This document shows positions 25,301-32,810 of a stretch of DNA of 61,623 bases, one piece after another. Position 1 is the stretch's first letter; each line of letters begins with the position of its first letter. The notes under the pieces were generated by a model, which did not search any database, was not told the DNA's origin, and saw only the letters and a program-made list of their open reading frames with translations. Where the stretch lies: positions 1 through 61,623 of the IMG/VR virus record IMGVR_UViG_3300036795_000110. One strand, 5' to 3'. Position numbers and translations under genes: made by a program. The DNA comes from a virus.

Positions 25301-26280
25301 CAGCAGCCGGGCGCCTTGTCGCCGTCCTCCTCGGACCGCTTGATCATCAGCACCCGGCCCGTGTCGGCCGCGCGCAGCACGACACCGGCCGCCACCACGC
25401 CGGCCTTCTGGATACTGGTAAGACGCATCGGCGGGATACCGGATTCCGGCAGGTCGTCCGGCAGGACCGCACAGCGGCAGGGGCCGGGGTGGGCCGGGGG
25501 GGCTACCACGCCGGAATCGAACAGTCCGCCGATGGGGATGATGCCCTGCTCCTGGTTGGCCATACAGACCGGGCACACCCGCTCGTCGTGGGCGGTACTC
25601 CAGCGCTTGCCCTCCTGGTTGGCCTCCCGGTACGCACCGAGGGCGGCCAGCGAGGTCGCACGGTTCAGCTCGGTCGAGGCGATCATGTAGTCGCGGGACG
25701 GGTTGTCCAGGATGGGCCGGATATTCTCCGCGATCTCGTCGGCCGACGAGCCGCTGTCAAACCCGGCCGCCAGCTGGTCGGCCAGCTGCCGCATCCGGGT
25801 ATCCGCGATCGACTTGATGGTCTGGATACCGTAGGTGTCGAGCATCTGCTGGAGGCCGTCGCCCGCCACCAGGCGGGCCGCGTCCACGTCGCCGGGCTGC
25901 CAGTGGTCCCAGAACGTGGAGTCGTAGGCCGAATCGACCATCTCCTTACCCGCCTCGCGGCCGACCGCAAACCCCTCGGTCCACAGGTTGGCCAGGATGC
26001 GGTGCAGGGCCTGGGTTACCACGTTGGCGATGCCGCGCGCCACCAGCCAGCCCCACGCAGCCGGGTTCGGCATGGCCGACTTCTCGACCGCCCCGGACGG
26101 GACCGACTCCAGCCACAGGCGGGCCAGGTCGAGCGGCTCGACCTGGGCCAGCGAGCGGGTCAGCTGCTCGCCGTAGATCCGGGCTAGCTGCTGGTCGTGC
26201 CGCCACCCGGACCAGGGCCGCGCAGAGGAGCCGTCGCTGCTGTGCTGCCACTGGTCCAGGGCCTCGGCCAGCGCGATCAT
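22333..26280 (-). CDS. Giant MuF-type head protein with Nudix, ParB-like, kinase-like and zincin modules
   Basis: A 1315-residue protein; the ATG overlaps the portal stop (ATGA). Residues about 120-275 are MuF-like (RDYMIASTELNRATSLAALG, CPVC ... HPGPCRC). Residues about 290-430 are a Nudix hydrolase with an intact box (G-T-L-E-P-G-E then REWQEEVG). Residues about 460-575 look ParB/sulfiredoxin-like (LLDVDGHHRALAARDAG). After motif KVGPHGYIHGW (598) residues about 610-830 look like an atypical HipA/PI4K-type kinase (GSEWIRKSGDK, LTRNTDRADGNW, VPIDHSHA). After KVGPKGYIHGW (839) a beta-rich part leads to a zincin with HELIH (about 1117) and EEGFTE (about 1149). Typical MuF proteins are a few hundred residues. 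Such proteins are packaged and injected, so these modules are probably virion effectors. The enzyme calls rest on motifs only. Confidence 0.75.
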   Translation of the reverse strand: MIALAEALDQWQHSSDGSSARPWSGWRHDQQLARIYGEQLTRSLAQVEPLDLARLWLESVPSGAVEKSAMPNPAAWGWLVARGIANVVTQALHRILANLWTEGFAVGREAGKEMVDSAYDSTFWDHWQPGDVDAARLVAGDGLQQMLDTYGIQTIKSIADTRMRQLADQLAAGFDSGSSADEIAENIRPILDNPSRDYMIASTELNRATSLAALGAYREANQEGKRWSTAHDERVCPVCMANQEQGIIPIGGLFDSGVVAPPAHPGPCRCAVLPDDLPESGIPPMRLTSIQKAGVVAAGVVLRAADTGRVLMIKRSEEDGDKAPGCWEFPGGTLEPGELVIVAAVREWQEEVGKLLPGGIPRPGWTSSNGVYRAFIMDVANEHCMSTGDRDEVDDPDGTHHEALAWVLPDEIAHQEPLRPELATDLPRVVAALQRPSMFKSDKTAQKVYEQLLENYPPGSIEWVLRAEWSGPRGVTWDEIDHDDMDSWAASHQPGKVGRFADKFRDGEKVKPAVLADLPTKGGPGEQLLDVDGHHRALAARDAGVPLPAWVGKVAYADVPAVLQTHVYQRTSSDPASTAAARVDKETTAGLTGGMVTKVGPHGYIHGWVFVGAPGGNAAHVLDAAHKSGIASEEAGGKTTHATARVKFNDGSEWIRKSGDKTNRDAEVLASRVSDVIGAGAPHVLVKGGKLWQPVVRGKSNVDLGVDSYKINEPGLQKYTKSAAGERIGLLDKLTRNTDRADGNWMVAEDGQPVPIDHSHARYTAPPLSSTGPFRKELERSGARWSAAQWAKWEQGLRALEPEFAQSKRSEWYQALMANFAEARQQATVAKVVQPSLVKVGPKGYIHGWIFVGIPTIGQAVSHPAKGNGKGEVTGINNEGTRATVRFRTGSEHSFEVTSKPVGSGYGSPFQRRLPQTHHLYKLPDGRQAALTTDPKAFYGVNLWISADSKHDESRFSLITRPGHEPQIMATYTDSDDTSMDMHPLPVAMMPSVVERDPEGDYAKAWDALKPMALEAQAKHEAERKGTTAGTLSDLVAKAQDIVPGLLGARDAPGIKSVRVIPEKGNAAILARMGWDNVMQVREDVAKHLVRAVSGTGGGTRQGRVASSDLRGPVTILHELIHAQGFKDWGSDGQNDNTEAYQNPAGAAIEEGFTELGATYHAPEFFQKIGIGDHYLGFGNAPSMTAEEYARGRSTLHAIDSGLSWGHYTGATQAAMSWVSKVASAEGNNTTTRMRELADEINREGPAGKAPTMAKQIMRAAGMNNPDDAQAQRVIAGAITRSWTATTKSLGGEGETIEAWESAMQYVSRYSEEEK
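23734..23766 (-). repeat. KVGPKGYIHGW motif copy (protein repeat)
   Basis: This codes for KVGPKGYIHGW at about residue 839 of the MuF-type protein, just before the module that ends in the HELIH metallopeptidase-like segment. Confidence 0.85.
24457..24489 (-). repeat. KVGPHGYIHGW motif copy (protein repeat)
   Basis: This codes for KVGPHGYIHGW at about residue 598 of the MuF-type protein, at the border between the ParB-like and the kinase-like modules. Confidence 0.85.
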
Positions 26281-29200
26281 GCGGGGACTACTTCCACGTG
26301 AGTAGTGCCGTCCGGCTCTACCCGGACGGAGGCTATTTTGTATTTGCCCCGGGATACGTACTCGTCATCGTCGGAGTTTGGTCCATGGTTGTACCGGGCC
26401 AGCGATACGGCCGGTACTCCGGACCCGTGCATGACCACCTGGTGTGCTCTCGGCTGCCAGCCTTCGACTCCTTCTCCCCGGGCGTACCGGCCGGCTGATG
26501 CCGGATCGCCGGACCACGACAGGGCGTCGTGCTCGAACGTAGCCCCGGGCTTGAAGATCGACGTATCGTCTACCGACATTCCACGATACAGATGGTCCTG
26601 CGGCGTACTGTCGTAGTCGATCAGTTCGTTCATGGCAGAGGCTGCACCGACCAGCTCGCGATCCCAGTCACTCTGGTCGAACAGGACCTTATCGCCCTTG
26701 GCGTTGGTAATGTCAGGAAACCTGGCCCGGTCAATCCGGCCCTCCGGCCGGTCTGTGTACGGGTGCTGGCCGTTGCGCAGGTTCCTCATGACATGCCGGA
26801 CAGCCAGCATATCGCCATAGGAACTGCTCCAGAGGGTCACCGCCCGGTCCGTGCTGACCCGTTCCCGTAGCCCGGCGTAGCGCCTGCTCGCGTCGGTGTA
26901 CTGACCCGGTACCCGATATTTCTGGGCGATCTGCTTTACCGGTCCGCTGTAGTCGATCTGGCGGCTGGCAGGATCGCCCGCATGGACCCACCCGTGGGAG
27001 TAGCCCTTAGGGCCAACTTTGGAGACCATCGTAGTCGTCCCACGCGCTTTTGGGCCAGCATCACCTGCCTTGGTCACCTGGTGGATCTGGGCTCCCTCGG
27101 GCTGGTCGCAGAACGTACAGGCGCCGTATCCGCCCCCGGCAAAGCGGTGGGGCCTGCCGCTGGCCTCCAGGTCGTACGGGGCCAGGCCCTGCTGCCCGCC
27201 CTGCTCGTTCAGCGGGGCCGAGGTCGACATCACCTTGGCCACCTGGCCGTGCAGGATACCGGTAACCGCGTCGTCCGGCAGGAACTCGGGCTCCCACGGC
27301 TGGCGGCCCGAGGCCATCGCCGCGATGGCCGCCTGGACCACGTGGGTGGCGATGTGGCGGGCCAGGCCCGGGTCCACCCCGGCGGCCATCAGTTCCCGGA
27401 TCAGGTGGCCGGTCACCGCGGCGGCTGCCGCGTCGTCGGCCTTCTCGCCCGGCTTGAGCGGGGTAATCGGCAGCTCAGTGTGCTGACGCCGGACCTGGTA
27501 GTATTCGGCCAGCTCTCGGCCCACCTCGGGCATCTTGTCCAGCAGCAGCGGCCCGAGGGCCACCAGCGACAGGCCGCCGGTAAAGAACGCCATGGCGATC
27601 GAGGCCGCCACGCTGACCAGGCGGATAGCGGCAGCGGCCTTGGCCTCCTTGTGCTTCTCGGCGTGCAGCTCGGCCCGTAGCGCGTTGATCTGCTTCTGCA
27701 GGTCCTGGACCTGGGCGTCGGTGTACACCCGGGCCTGGTTGTTGGCCGTGGCCACCGTTCGCATGTGGGTAGGCGGCTTCGCTGCGCCGGTCCCCAGGTC
27801 GCTGGTACCAGCTCCGGGGTCCTTGGACCACCGGCCGCGGGCGTCGCGTAGCTCGCCCTCCCACCCGGACTTGCGGACCTGCTCGACCTGGCCCGTGATC
27901 GTGGGCGGGCCGAACGCGCTAATCACGAACTCGCGAGTAACCGCTGCCGCGTCGTCCGGGTCCAGGTGCTTGAGCAGGGATCCCACGTGGTCCATCACCA
28001 GGCCGGGCAGGTACCGGGTCTCCCACGTCCTCAGCTGGCGGCCCTTGTTCAGGTGGCGCCGGAGGGCGTCCAGCTCCGACAGCATCGCCTTGGAGGAGGA
28101 GCTGGCGTGCTCCTCGTCGGCGCCGGCGGTCAGCGGGGGCCGCACCGGAGGCTCGAGTGGTTTACCGGCAGCGAAGTCCTCGTGCATCTGCTGCTGGACA
28201 CCCGCGTGGGCCTCGGCCGCGTCCTGCCGGGACTGGCCGACCTTGTCGCCCGGAGCCGGTCCCACGTGGGGCGGGGGAGCGCCGGGAGGGCCGCCGGGGG
28301 GCGGGGTCTGGCCGGGAGGGGCTCCCGGCGGCTTCGGGGCGGCTCCGGGCGGGCTCGGGGACCCGGCCGGGGGCTTCTGCCCGGGTGGCAGCGCCGGGGG
28401 GCTCCCCGGGCCGCCCGGAGCCGGGGGGGCACCGCCAGGCGGGGGCGGGGCACCGATCGGCTGCGGGGGAGGCGTGCCCATCGGCCTACCGGAGGTCGGG
28501 TCGATCGAGCCCAGCGGGACCATGCCCGCGGTAGCGCTCACGAACACCGGGTCGGAGGTGATCGGCAGGCCCCACGGGGCCTTGTCCAGGGCGATCCGGC
28601 ACTCGTCGATCGAGCTGAACCCGAAGGACACCATCTGGACCAGGCGCTCCACCAGGGCGTTTTCGTCCTCGTCCTCCTCCAGCCCCTCGAAGACGAACCT
28701 CATATCCTCCTGGTGCCAGACCTCCTGGATGATCACGTTGAATACGTCGGTGAGGAAGGCCAGGGTCGGCTTAAGGGACTTGCGCTGGTTGGTGCTCTGC
28801 GACGCCTTGGCCATCTGATTCGCGGCGCCGGGGGACTGGGTGGTCGAGACCTTGGGGCTGACACCTAGCTCCATCGGCATCACATCGAACGCCATGCACA
28901 CCTGGGTCATCACGATCTCGTCGAACTGGTCGGCCAGGGCCACCGGCCGCATCGGGAACACCTTGGAGCCCGGCGGCAGGGCGATCGACTTGTGCTTCCA
29001 CGCCGGGTCGCCGGCCAGGGCGTTCTGCTGGTTCTGCCAGATCTCCAGCTGGTTGGGCGTCCAGCCTAGCTGCTCGCCGGGGCTGATGTAGTTGCCCGGG
29101 ATCGTGCCCTCGTCGAAGAAATCCATCTGGAACTGCTGCTTACGAAGGCCGGTGATCACCGGGATGATCGACCGTTCGATCGGCGGGAACCCGTAGGGCG

Positions 29201-30074
29201 TCCACGCCCTGGCCGTGTAGGGCAGGTACATCAGCTGGTCGCCCCGGTACTGCTTGACCGGGTTCTCGCCGTCCATCTCCTTCACGTCGTCGCCGCGCAG
29301 GATCTCCATCAGGTCGCTGCGCGGTACTCCGTAAAGGTACTGCTGGTACCCGGGCGACGGCGGGCTGACCCGGCCGCCCCGCACGTTCACCAGGGGCCGG
29401 ATCGTGTTACCGGAGATCAGCTCCAGCGCGGCCACGCTGCTACCGAACGGTCCCTTGCCCGCCAGCTTGGTCGGGTGAAGGTACAGGCTCAGGGCGTCGA
29501 CCGACAGCATCTCCTCGATCACCGCGTCGATGTACGATCCGAACTTGATGTAGTCGGGGTCGGGCTTGCGGAAGAACTTTACCGCGATGGCCTTTCGCTC
29601 CGCGAACTCCTTGTGGGCCTTCTTGTCGCCGCGCATGGCACGCTCGGCCTCGGCCGTGGGCATGATGTCCCACTCCAGGCCGCGGATCTCGGACTTGCGC
29701 ACCTGCAGGGCAGCTCGGGCCACCGAGTACAGGTCGGCGTACATCCGCAAGGTGCCGAAGGAGGCCAGCTTGAACCCCTCGGACCCGGGCACACCGATTG
29801 GCATGTTCCAGCCCACCGGCATCTCCCGCTGGCGGGGGCCGGGCCGCTCCAGGTCGCCATCGGGGACGTTCACCGCGGTGGTCTGGATCGGGCTTAGCGG
29901 GGTGAACGTCCCGGCCAGGAACTCCATCGGATCGCGGGGCAGCGCCTGGCCCGTGCTGTGCCCATAGATCGTCTCCTGGTACTGGGCCACCAGGGGCGAG
30001 ATGTCCTTGCGGACCTCGTGCCGGCGCTTGGCCCGGTTGATTGCCCTAACTACGCGTGCCGGGTCAGTGGCCAA
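26277..30074 (-). CDS. Portal protein with C-terminal ADP-ribosyltransferase-like domain
   Basis: About 1265 residues from a TTG at 30072-30074 that overlaps the upstream stop region; an ATG at 30119 would add 15 residues but overlaps the upstream gene by 56 bp. Residues 1-530 are a siphovirus portal (WDIMPTAEAERAMRGD, RGDQLMYLPYTARAWTPYG, TQVCMAFDVMPMELGV). A Pro/Gly tract (about 530-610) follows, then helices, a hydrophobic stretch (VAASIAMAFFTGGLSLVALG, about 820-845), a CTFC pair, and the motif KVGPKGYSHGW (about 1019). The last ~100 residues look like an R-S-E type ADP-ribosyltransferase: LYRGMS, SWSGDPASAGRYA and an ARTT-like DDEYVSRGKYKI, with Asp in place of the first Glu. A normal portal has 450-550 residues. 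Confidence 0.8.
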   Translation of the reverse strand: MATDPARVVRAINRAKRRHEVRKDISPLVAQYQETIYGHSTGQALPRDPMEFLAGTFTPLSPIQTTAVNVPDGDLERPGPRQREMPVGWNMPIGVPGSEGFKLASFGTLRMYADLYSVARAALQVRKSEIRGLEWDIMPTAEAERAMRGDKKAHKEFAERKAIAVKFFRKPDPDYIKFGSYIDAVIEEMLSVDALSLYLHPTKLAGKGPFGSSVAALELISGNTIRPLVNVRGGRVSPPSPGYQQYLYGVPRSDLMEILRGDDVKEMDGENPVKQYRGDQLMYLPYTARAWTPYGFPPIERSIIPVITGLRKQQFQMDFFDEGTIPGNYISPGEQLGWTPNQLEIWQNQQNALAGDPAWKHKSIALPPGSKVFPMRPVALADQFDEIVMTQVCMAFDVMPMELGVSPKVSTTQSPGAANQMAKASQSTNQRKSLKPTLAFLTDVFNVIIQEVWHQEDMRFVFEGLEEDEDENALVERLVQMVSFGFSSIDECRIALDKAPWGLPITSDPVFVSATAGMVPLGSIDPTSGRPMGTPPPQPIGAPPPPGGAPPAPGGPGSPPALPPGQKPPAGSPSPPGAAPKPPGAPPGQTPPPGGPPGAPPPHVGPAPGDKVGQSRQDAAEAHAGVQQQMHEDFAAGKPLEPPVRPPLTAGADEEHASSSSKAMLSELDALRRHLNKGRQLRTWETRYLPGLVMDHVGSLLKHLDPDDAAAVTREFVISAFGPPTITGQVEQVRKSGWEGELRDARGRWSKDPGAGTSDLGTGAAKPPTHMRTVATANNQARVYTDAQVQDLQKQINALRAELHAEKHKEAKAAAAIRLVSVAASIAMAFFTGGLSLVALGPLLLDKMPEVGRELAEYYQVRRQHTELPITPLKPGEKADDAAAAAVTGHLIRELMAAGVDPGLARHIATHVVQAAIAAMASGRQPWEPEFLPDDAVTGILHGQVAKVMSTSAPLNEQGGQQGLAPYDLEASGRPHRFAGGGYGACTFCDQPEGAQIHQVTKAGDAGPKARGTTTMVSKVGPKGYSHGWVHAGDPASRQIDYSGPVKQIAQKYRVPGQYTDASRRYAGLRERVSTDRAVTLWSSSYGDMLAVRHVMRNLRNGQHPYTDRPEGRIDRARFPDITNAKGDKVLFDQSDWDRELVGAASAMNELIDYDSTPQDHLYRGMSVDDTSIFKPGATFEHDALSWSGDPASAGRYARGEGVEGWQPRAHQVVMHGSGVPAVSLARYNHGPNSDDDEYVSRGKYKIASVRVEPDGTTHVEVVPA
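26988..27020 (-). repeat. KVGPKGYSHGW motif copy (protein repeat)
   Basis: This codes for KVGPKGYSHGW in the portal protein, upstream of its ADP-ribosyltransferase-like end. Confidence 0.85.
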
Positions 30075-30381
30075 TGCCGTTGTCCTTAATGGTCTGGACG
30101 ATCCGGTCGTGGTGGGCATCGAGCTGCGCCTGGAGGTGCGGGCCGTGGTGCTTGTGCCACCAGGCAGCCAGGCGCCTACCTACGTGATCCCTAAAGTACC
30201 ACAGGAAGAACAGCGCCAGGCCGCCGTCCTCAAGCCAGGCGAACGTGTTGGACCAGGTCCCGCCCACCGGCCAGCCGAAGAACAGCCGGAACGTAGCGAA
30301 CTGGAAGCCCAGGGCGAACAATGCAGCCACGACCAGGATCAGGCCGAGGGCCAGCAGATCGTCCCTATGTTTCCGCGCCAT
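30064..30381 (-). CDS. Membrane protein upstream of the portal (two TM)
   Basis: A 105-residue protein starting at the ATG 30379-30381 (MARKHRDDLLALGLILVVAA). It has hydrophobic segments at about 8-30 and 48-62 and a basic His/Trp-rich C-terminal helix (WWHKHHGPHLQAQLDAHHD). Its place before the portal recalls small actinophage membrane proteins of unknown role, possibly in superinfection exclusion or assembly at the membrane. Confidence 0.65.
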   Translation of the reverse strand: MARKHRDDLLALGLILVVAALFALGFQFATFRLFFGWPVGGTWSNTFAWLEDGGLALFFLWYFRDHVGRRLAAWWHKHHGPHLQAQLDAHHDRIVQTIKDNGIGH

Positions 30382-30820
30382 GATCGGATTGTACCGCCGC
30401 GCGCTGTCCCGCGTCCAGCGCATTCAGTAGGTGGCGCAGCCGCTCCGCGGTGTCGATCACGGGCGTGTTGCCCGGGTGGGCCTGGATCAGCGCCTGCAGC
30501 AGGTCGTCCAGCGTGGGGGGCGGGCCGTCGTCGCCCTGGTCCTCGAAGACCACCGCGTCCCAGTCCACGTCCTGGCTGGGCCAATATTCGACCTCGGCCA
30601 GCTTGCCCTGCGGGTGCCAGGCGATCCGCTTAACGCGGGGGCAGGACCGCGAATGGTGCCCGCCGCAGTGCATGCATGGCTGCTGCTCCTCCAGCGTGGT
30701 CAGTTCCTCGTCGGTGAGGGGGCGGCGCAGCTCGCGCTGGCGGTCGGCAGCCAGCCGGCCGAGACGGGTTAGCGCCTCGGCCGGGCTGGCGTTGCGGACG
30801 CCGGGAACGGGCTGGGTCAC
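30365..30820 (-). CDS. Zinc-knuckle protein, unknown
   Basis: A 151-residue protein with a GTG start overlapping the previous stop (GTGA). It carries a conserved CMHCGGHHSRSCPRVKRIAW segment that should bind zinc through two or three Cys and His, preceded by a helix (RQRELRRPLTDEELTTLEEQ). The C-terminal half is acidic and helical (TLDDLLQALIQAHPGNTPV). The C2H-type pattern is common in uncharacterised actinophage proteins. Function unknown. Confidence 0.6.
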   Translation of the reverse strand: MTQPVPGVRNASPAEALTRLGRLAADRQRELRRPLTDEELTTLEEQQPCMHCGGHHSRSCPRVKRIAWHPQGKLAEVEYWPSQDVDWDAVVFEDQGDDGPPPTLDDLLQALIQAHPGNTPVIDTAERLRHLLNALDAGQRAAVQSDHGAET

Positions 30821-31086
30821 AGCACGCCCATCAGCCGCAGACTGACCGCGAAAATGGCCACGGCAAAGGCGCAGCCGCCCAGGGCCAGCAGGCCGATCCC
30901 CACGTTCATCAGCAGGCGGACGGCCGGGTGCAGGACGGGCCGGGGACGCTGGGCGGGCCAGACCGGCAGGGATGCGTACGGGCGCAGGCCCGGTTCGTCG
31001 GAGCCAAACTCCGGCCCGATCATCCAGGGGACGTTGTCGCTGAACCGCAGGGGGCGGACTGCCTCGGTACTCTCGTCGTTGTGCAT
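30817..31086 (-). CDS. C-terminally anchored membrane protein (89 aa)
   Basis: It starts at the ATG 31084-31086 (MHNDESTEAVRPLRF). The N-terminal 55 residues are soluble; the last ~32 form one long hydrophobic segment (LMNVGIGLLALGGCAFAVAI). It opens the small operon that leads into the portal gene. Function unknown. Confidence 0.6.
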   Translation of the reverse strand: MHNDESTEAVRPLRFSDNVPWMIGPEFGSDEPGLRPYASLPVWPAQRPRPVLHPAVRLLMNVGIGLLALGGCAFAVAIFAVSLRLMGVL

Positions 31087-31362
31087 AGGGCAACTCTCGG
31101 ACTGGCAGGGGCGGAGGAGGGGGCGGGAAGCGCCCGCCCGTCTTCCCCGGACCCGCTGGCCACCGGGGGGGTGGCGACCAGAAGGCCCAGCGAGCGGACG
31201 CTCCCCGTGCGATGGGGGGACACCGGTAGTGTGGTCCAGCATGGCCCGGACCGACGCGCCAGGCGGTTTTAGACCTTCACGGCTAGCTCGTTTGGTACGC
31301 CAGGCGGCTCACACGGCCGGACGGGCCTTCGCTTCACCAGCGTTGTCCCCCCACCACTCCGT
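31087..31362 (-). other. Long untranslated leader without a clear gene
   Basis: This is about 275 bases between the promoter at 31363-31392 and the first start at 31086. The frame is open upstream of MHNDES but gives only noise-like Arg/Pro/Gly sequence. It holds two copies of CGCCTGGCG on the minus strand and several GC-rich self-complementary runs, so the leader RNA may be structured. I see no tRNA. Confidence 0.4.
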
Positions 31363-31392
31363 ATACAACCAGGCCCCTTGTCCCGGTGTCAA
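31363..31392 (-). promoter_or_regulatory. Dyad promoter/operator of the portal-to-lysis direction
   Basis: On the minus strand TTGACACCGGGACAA (31378-31392) supplies the -35, and TTGTAT (31363-31368) lies 18 nt downstream. It is the last copy of the dyad before the structural genes; I found none between 1 and 31.3 kb. The dyad sits inside a terminator-like hairpin, so termination and initiation meet here. Confidence 0.6.
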
Positions 31393-31408
31393 GGCCGGGC
31401 AAGGGGCC
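31372..31408 (-). terminator. Hairpin overlapping the dyad promoter
   Basis: GGCCCCTTG (31372-31380) pairs with CAAGGGGCC (31400-31408), continued by CCCGG/CCGGG inside. It lies 16 nt beyond the stop of the 31424-31708 gene and probably ends its transcript. Confidence 0.65.
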
Positions 31409-31423
31409 GGTGGGCTGGGACGG

Positions 31424-31708
31424 TTACGGCATCTCCGCCGAGATCCGGTAGCCGCGCTGCTCCAGGTCGATATAGCCCTGGCGCTCCAGCACCGCGATCT
31501 CGGCGGGCCGGAACTCCACGTTCCACACGAACTCCAGCGGCTCGACCTCGCGGCCCTCGCCCAGGACCACGTCCACGGCCTGCCGGGCGTCCTCGGTGCG
31601 GGTCACGTCGCGCCAGTTCGGACCGGCGCCGTCCGGGTTGGGGTGCGCCGTCGCGGACTCCGCGCGCCGCTCGATCATGACCTGGACGAACTGGTTGCCC
31701 TCTTGCAT
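31424..31708 (-). CDS. Small protein, unknown (94 aa)
   Basis: A protein with N-terminal MQEGNQFVQVMIERRAESAT and a C-terminal winged-helix-like stretch (FRPAEIAVLERQGYIDLEQR GYRIS, split here for length). It is preceded by the leader GGAGGCACAGGGAA and by its own dyad promoter, and followed by a hairpin, so it forms a one-gene unit. The C-terminal half could be a small DNA-binding wing, but this is uncertain. Confidence 0.65.
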   Translation of the reverse strand: MQEGNQFVQVMIERRAESATAHPNPDGAGPNWRDVTRTEDARQAVDVVLGEGREVEPLEFVWNVEFRPAEIAVLERQGYIDLEQRGYRISAEMP

Positions 31709-31744
31709 TTCCCTGTGCCTCCTCCGGGCCGCGTCCCGGCCCTA

Positions 31745-31774
31745 CGGTAGTTTCAACATTGCCACGGTGTCAAC
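31745..31774 (-). promoter_or_regulatory. Dyad promoter/operator
   Basis: TTGACACCGTGGCAA on the minus strand (31760-31774), then TACCGT (31745-31750) with 18-nt spacing. It is flanked downstream by TGTTGAAAC, as at three other copies. It drives the 31424-31708 gene. Confidence 0.75.
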
Positions 31775-31792
31775 CATTCCCCGGGTACAGGG

Positions 31793-31821
31793 CGGCCCCC
31801 GCCGTGGTGGCGGGGGCCGCT
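31793..31821 (-). terminator. Perfect 12-bp hairpin terminator
   Basis: GCGGCCCCCGCC (31793-31804), loop of 5, GGCGGGGGCCGC (31810-31821). It starts 7 nt after the stop of the DUF2786-like gene. Confidence 0.85.
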
Positions 31822-31827
31822 GCCGGT

Positions 31828-32757
31828 TTAGCCCAGCTCGGGCCGCTGGGTCCGGCCGACCTCGGGAGAGGTGGAGCCGATGTCGGCCCGCTTGCCGTCG
31901 CTGTAGCCCTCTCCGTAGTAGGCGCCCTTGCGCTCGTAGATCTTGGGCGCGCGGCCCCGGCTGTACTTGGGGGGCTCGATCTCGCCCGCGTCCACCTTGC
32001 GCTGGTACTCCCGGGCCTCCTCGGCCCACCGGACCCGGTCCTCGACCGTGATGCCGTAGGCCAGGTCCATCGCGATCTCGACGGCCTTCGAGCGGTCCGC
32101 CAGCACCAGCTCCACCGAGGGGCCGGAGGTGCGGCCCTCCAGCAGCGCCACGTCCCGCTGGGCCTCGATCTCGGCTTCGCGCGCCTGGCGGGCCTCCCGC
32201 TCCGCCTTGGCCAGCCGGCCATAGATCGCGCTGGTGAAGCCCTCCAGGTACGACTGCCGGTGGGCCTTCTGGTCCTGGCCGAACCTCTGCTCGCCCTTGA
32301 TCTGGCTGGCGCCGGCCAGCGCCTGGTTGCGCAGGCTCACGTACAGCATCTTCACCCGGGCCAGGTCACTTTCGTAGGCGAACACCCGCAGACCGTAATC
32401 CCAGCCACCGCGCGGAACCCCGCCCTTGGCCTTGGGGCCGGACTGGGCGTTCCAGCGCTTGATGTACCGGACCTTGGCCCGCAGCGGGTAGGCGACGCTG
32501 GCCAGGAGCGTGGTCATCTCCTCCGCGAACGGCCGGTCGGTGATGATCCACTCGTCGACGATCGCGTCGCCCTGGGTGCCATCGGCCGCCAGCATCGCCC
32601 GGTCGATCCCGTACTGGGCGATCAGGTCGGCCGCGCGCTCGTTCAGCGCCTCGGCCTCGGGTGCGGAGTCGGTCGACTCGGCCTTGGCCAGCAGCTTGCG
32701 GACCAGCTCCAGCTTGCTGGCGGGAGCGCCCGCGGCCTCGATGATTGGCTCGGTCAT
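31828..32757 (-). CDS. DUF2786-like protein
   Basis: A 309-residue protein from the ATG 32755-32757, after leader GGAGGCACAGGAA. Residues about 15-55 (KLELVRKLLAKAESTDSAPE, then LNERAADLIAQYGID) match the DUF2786 N-terminal helical domain. The middle part (AYESDLARVKMLYVSLRNQA, then SYLEGFTSAIYGRLAKAE) fits the DUF7168-type region that follows DUF2786 in many phage and bacterial proteins. The C-terminal ~60 residues are a basic, repetitive tail ending in Arg/Ser. No enzymatic role is known to me. It forms a one-gene unit with a dyad site upstream and a terminator downstream. Confidence 0.7.
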   Translation of the reverse strand: MTEPIIEAAGAPASKLELVRKLLAKAESTDSAPEAEALNERAADLIAQYGIDRAMLAADGTQGDAIVDEWIITDRPFAEEMTTLLASVAYPLRAKVRYIKRWNAQSGPKAKGGVPRGGWDYGLRVFAYESDLARVKMLYVSLRNQALAGASQIKGEQRFGQDQKAHRQSYLEGFTSAIYGRLAKAEREARQAREAEIEAQRDVALLEGRTSGPSVELVLADRSKAVEIAMDLAYGITVEDRVRWAEEAREYQRKVDAGEIEPPKYSRGRAPKIYERKGAYYGEGYSDGKRADIGSTSPEVGRTQRPELG

Positions 32758-32810
32758 TTCCTGTGCCTCCTGGGTGCCGGCCCCGGCGGGGCCGTTCGCA
32801 CGTTTCAACA

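Noticed and set aside
24232-26187. Plus-strand open frames opposite the MuF-type gene
   Set aside because: Low-complexity Arg/Gly/Leu sequence; the minus-strand frame has recognisable enzyme motifs.
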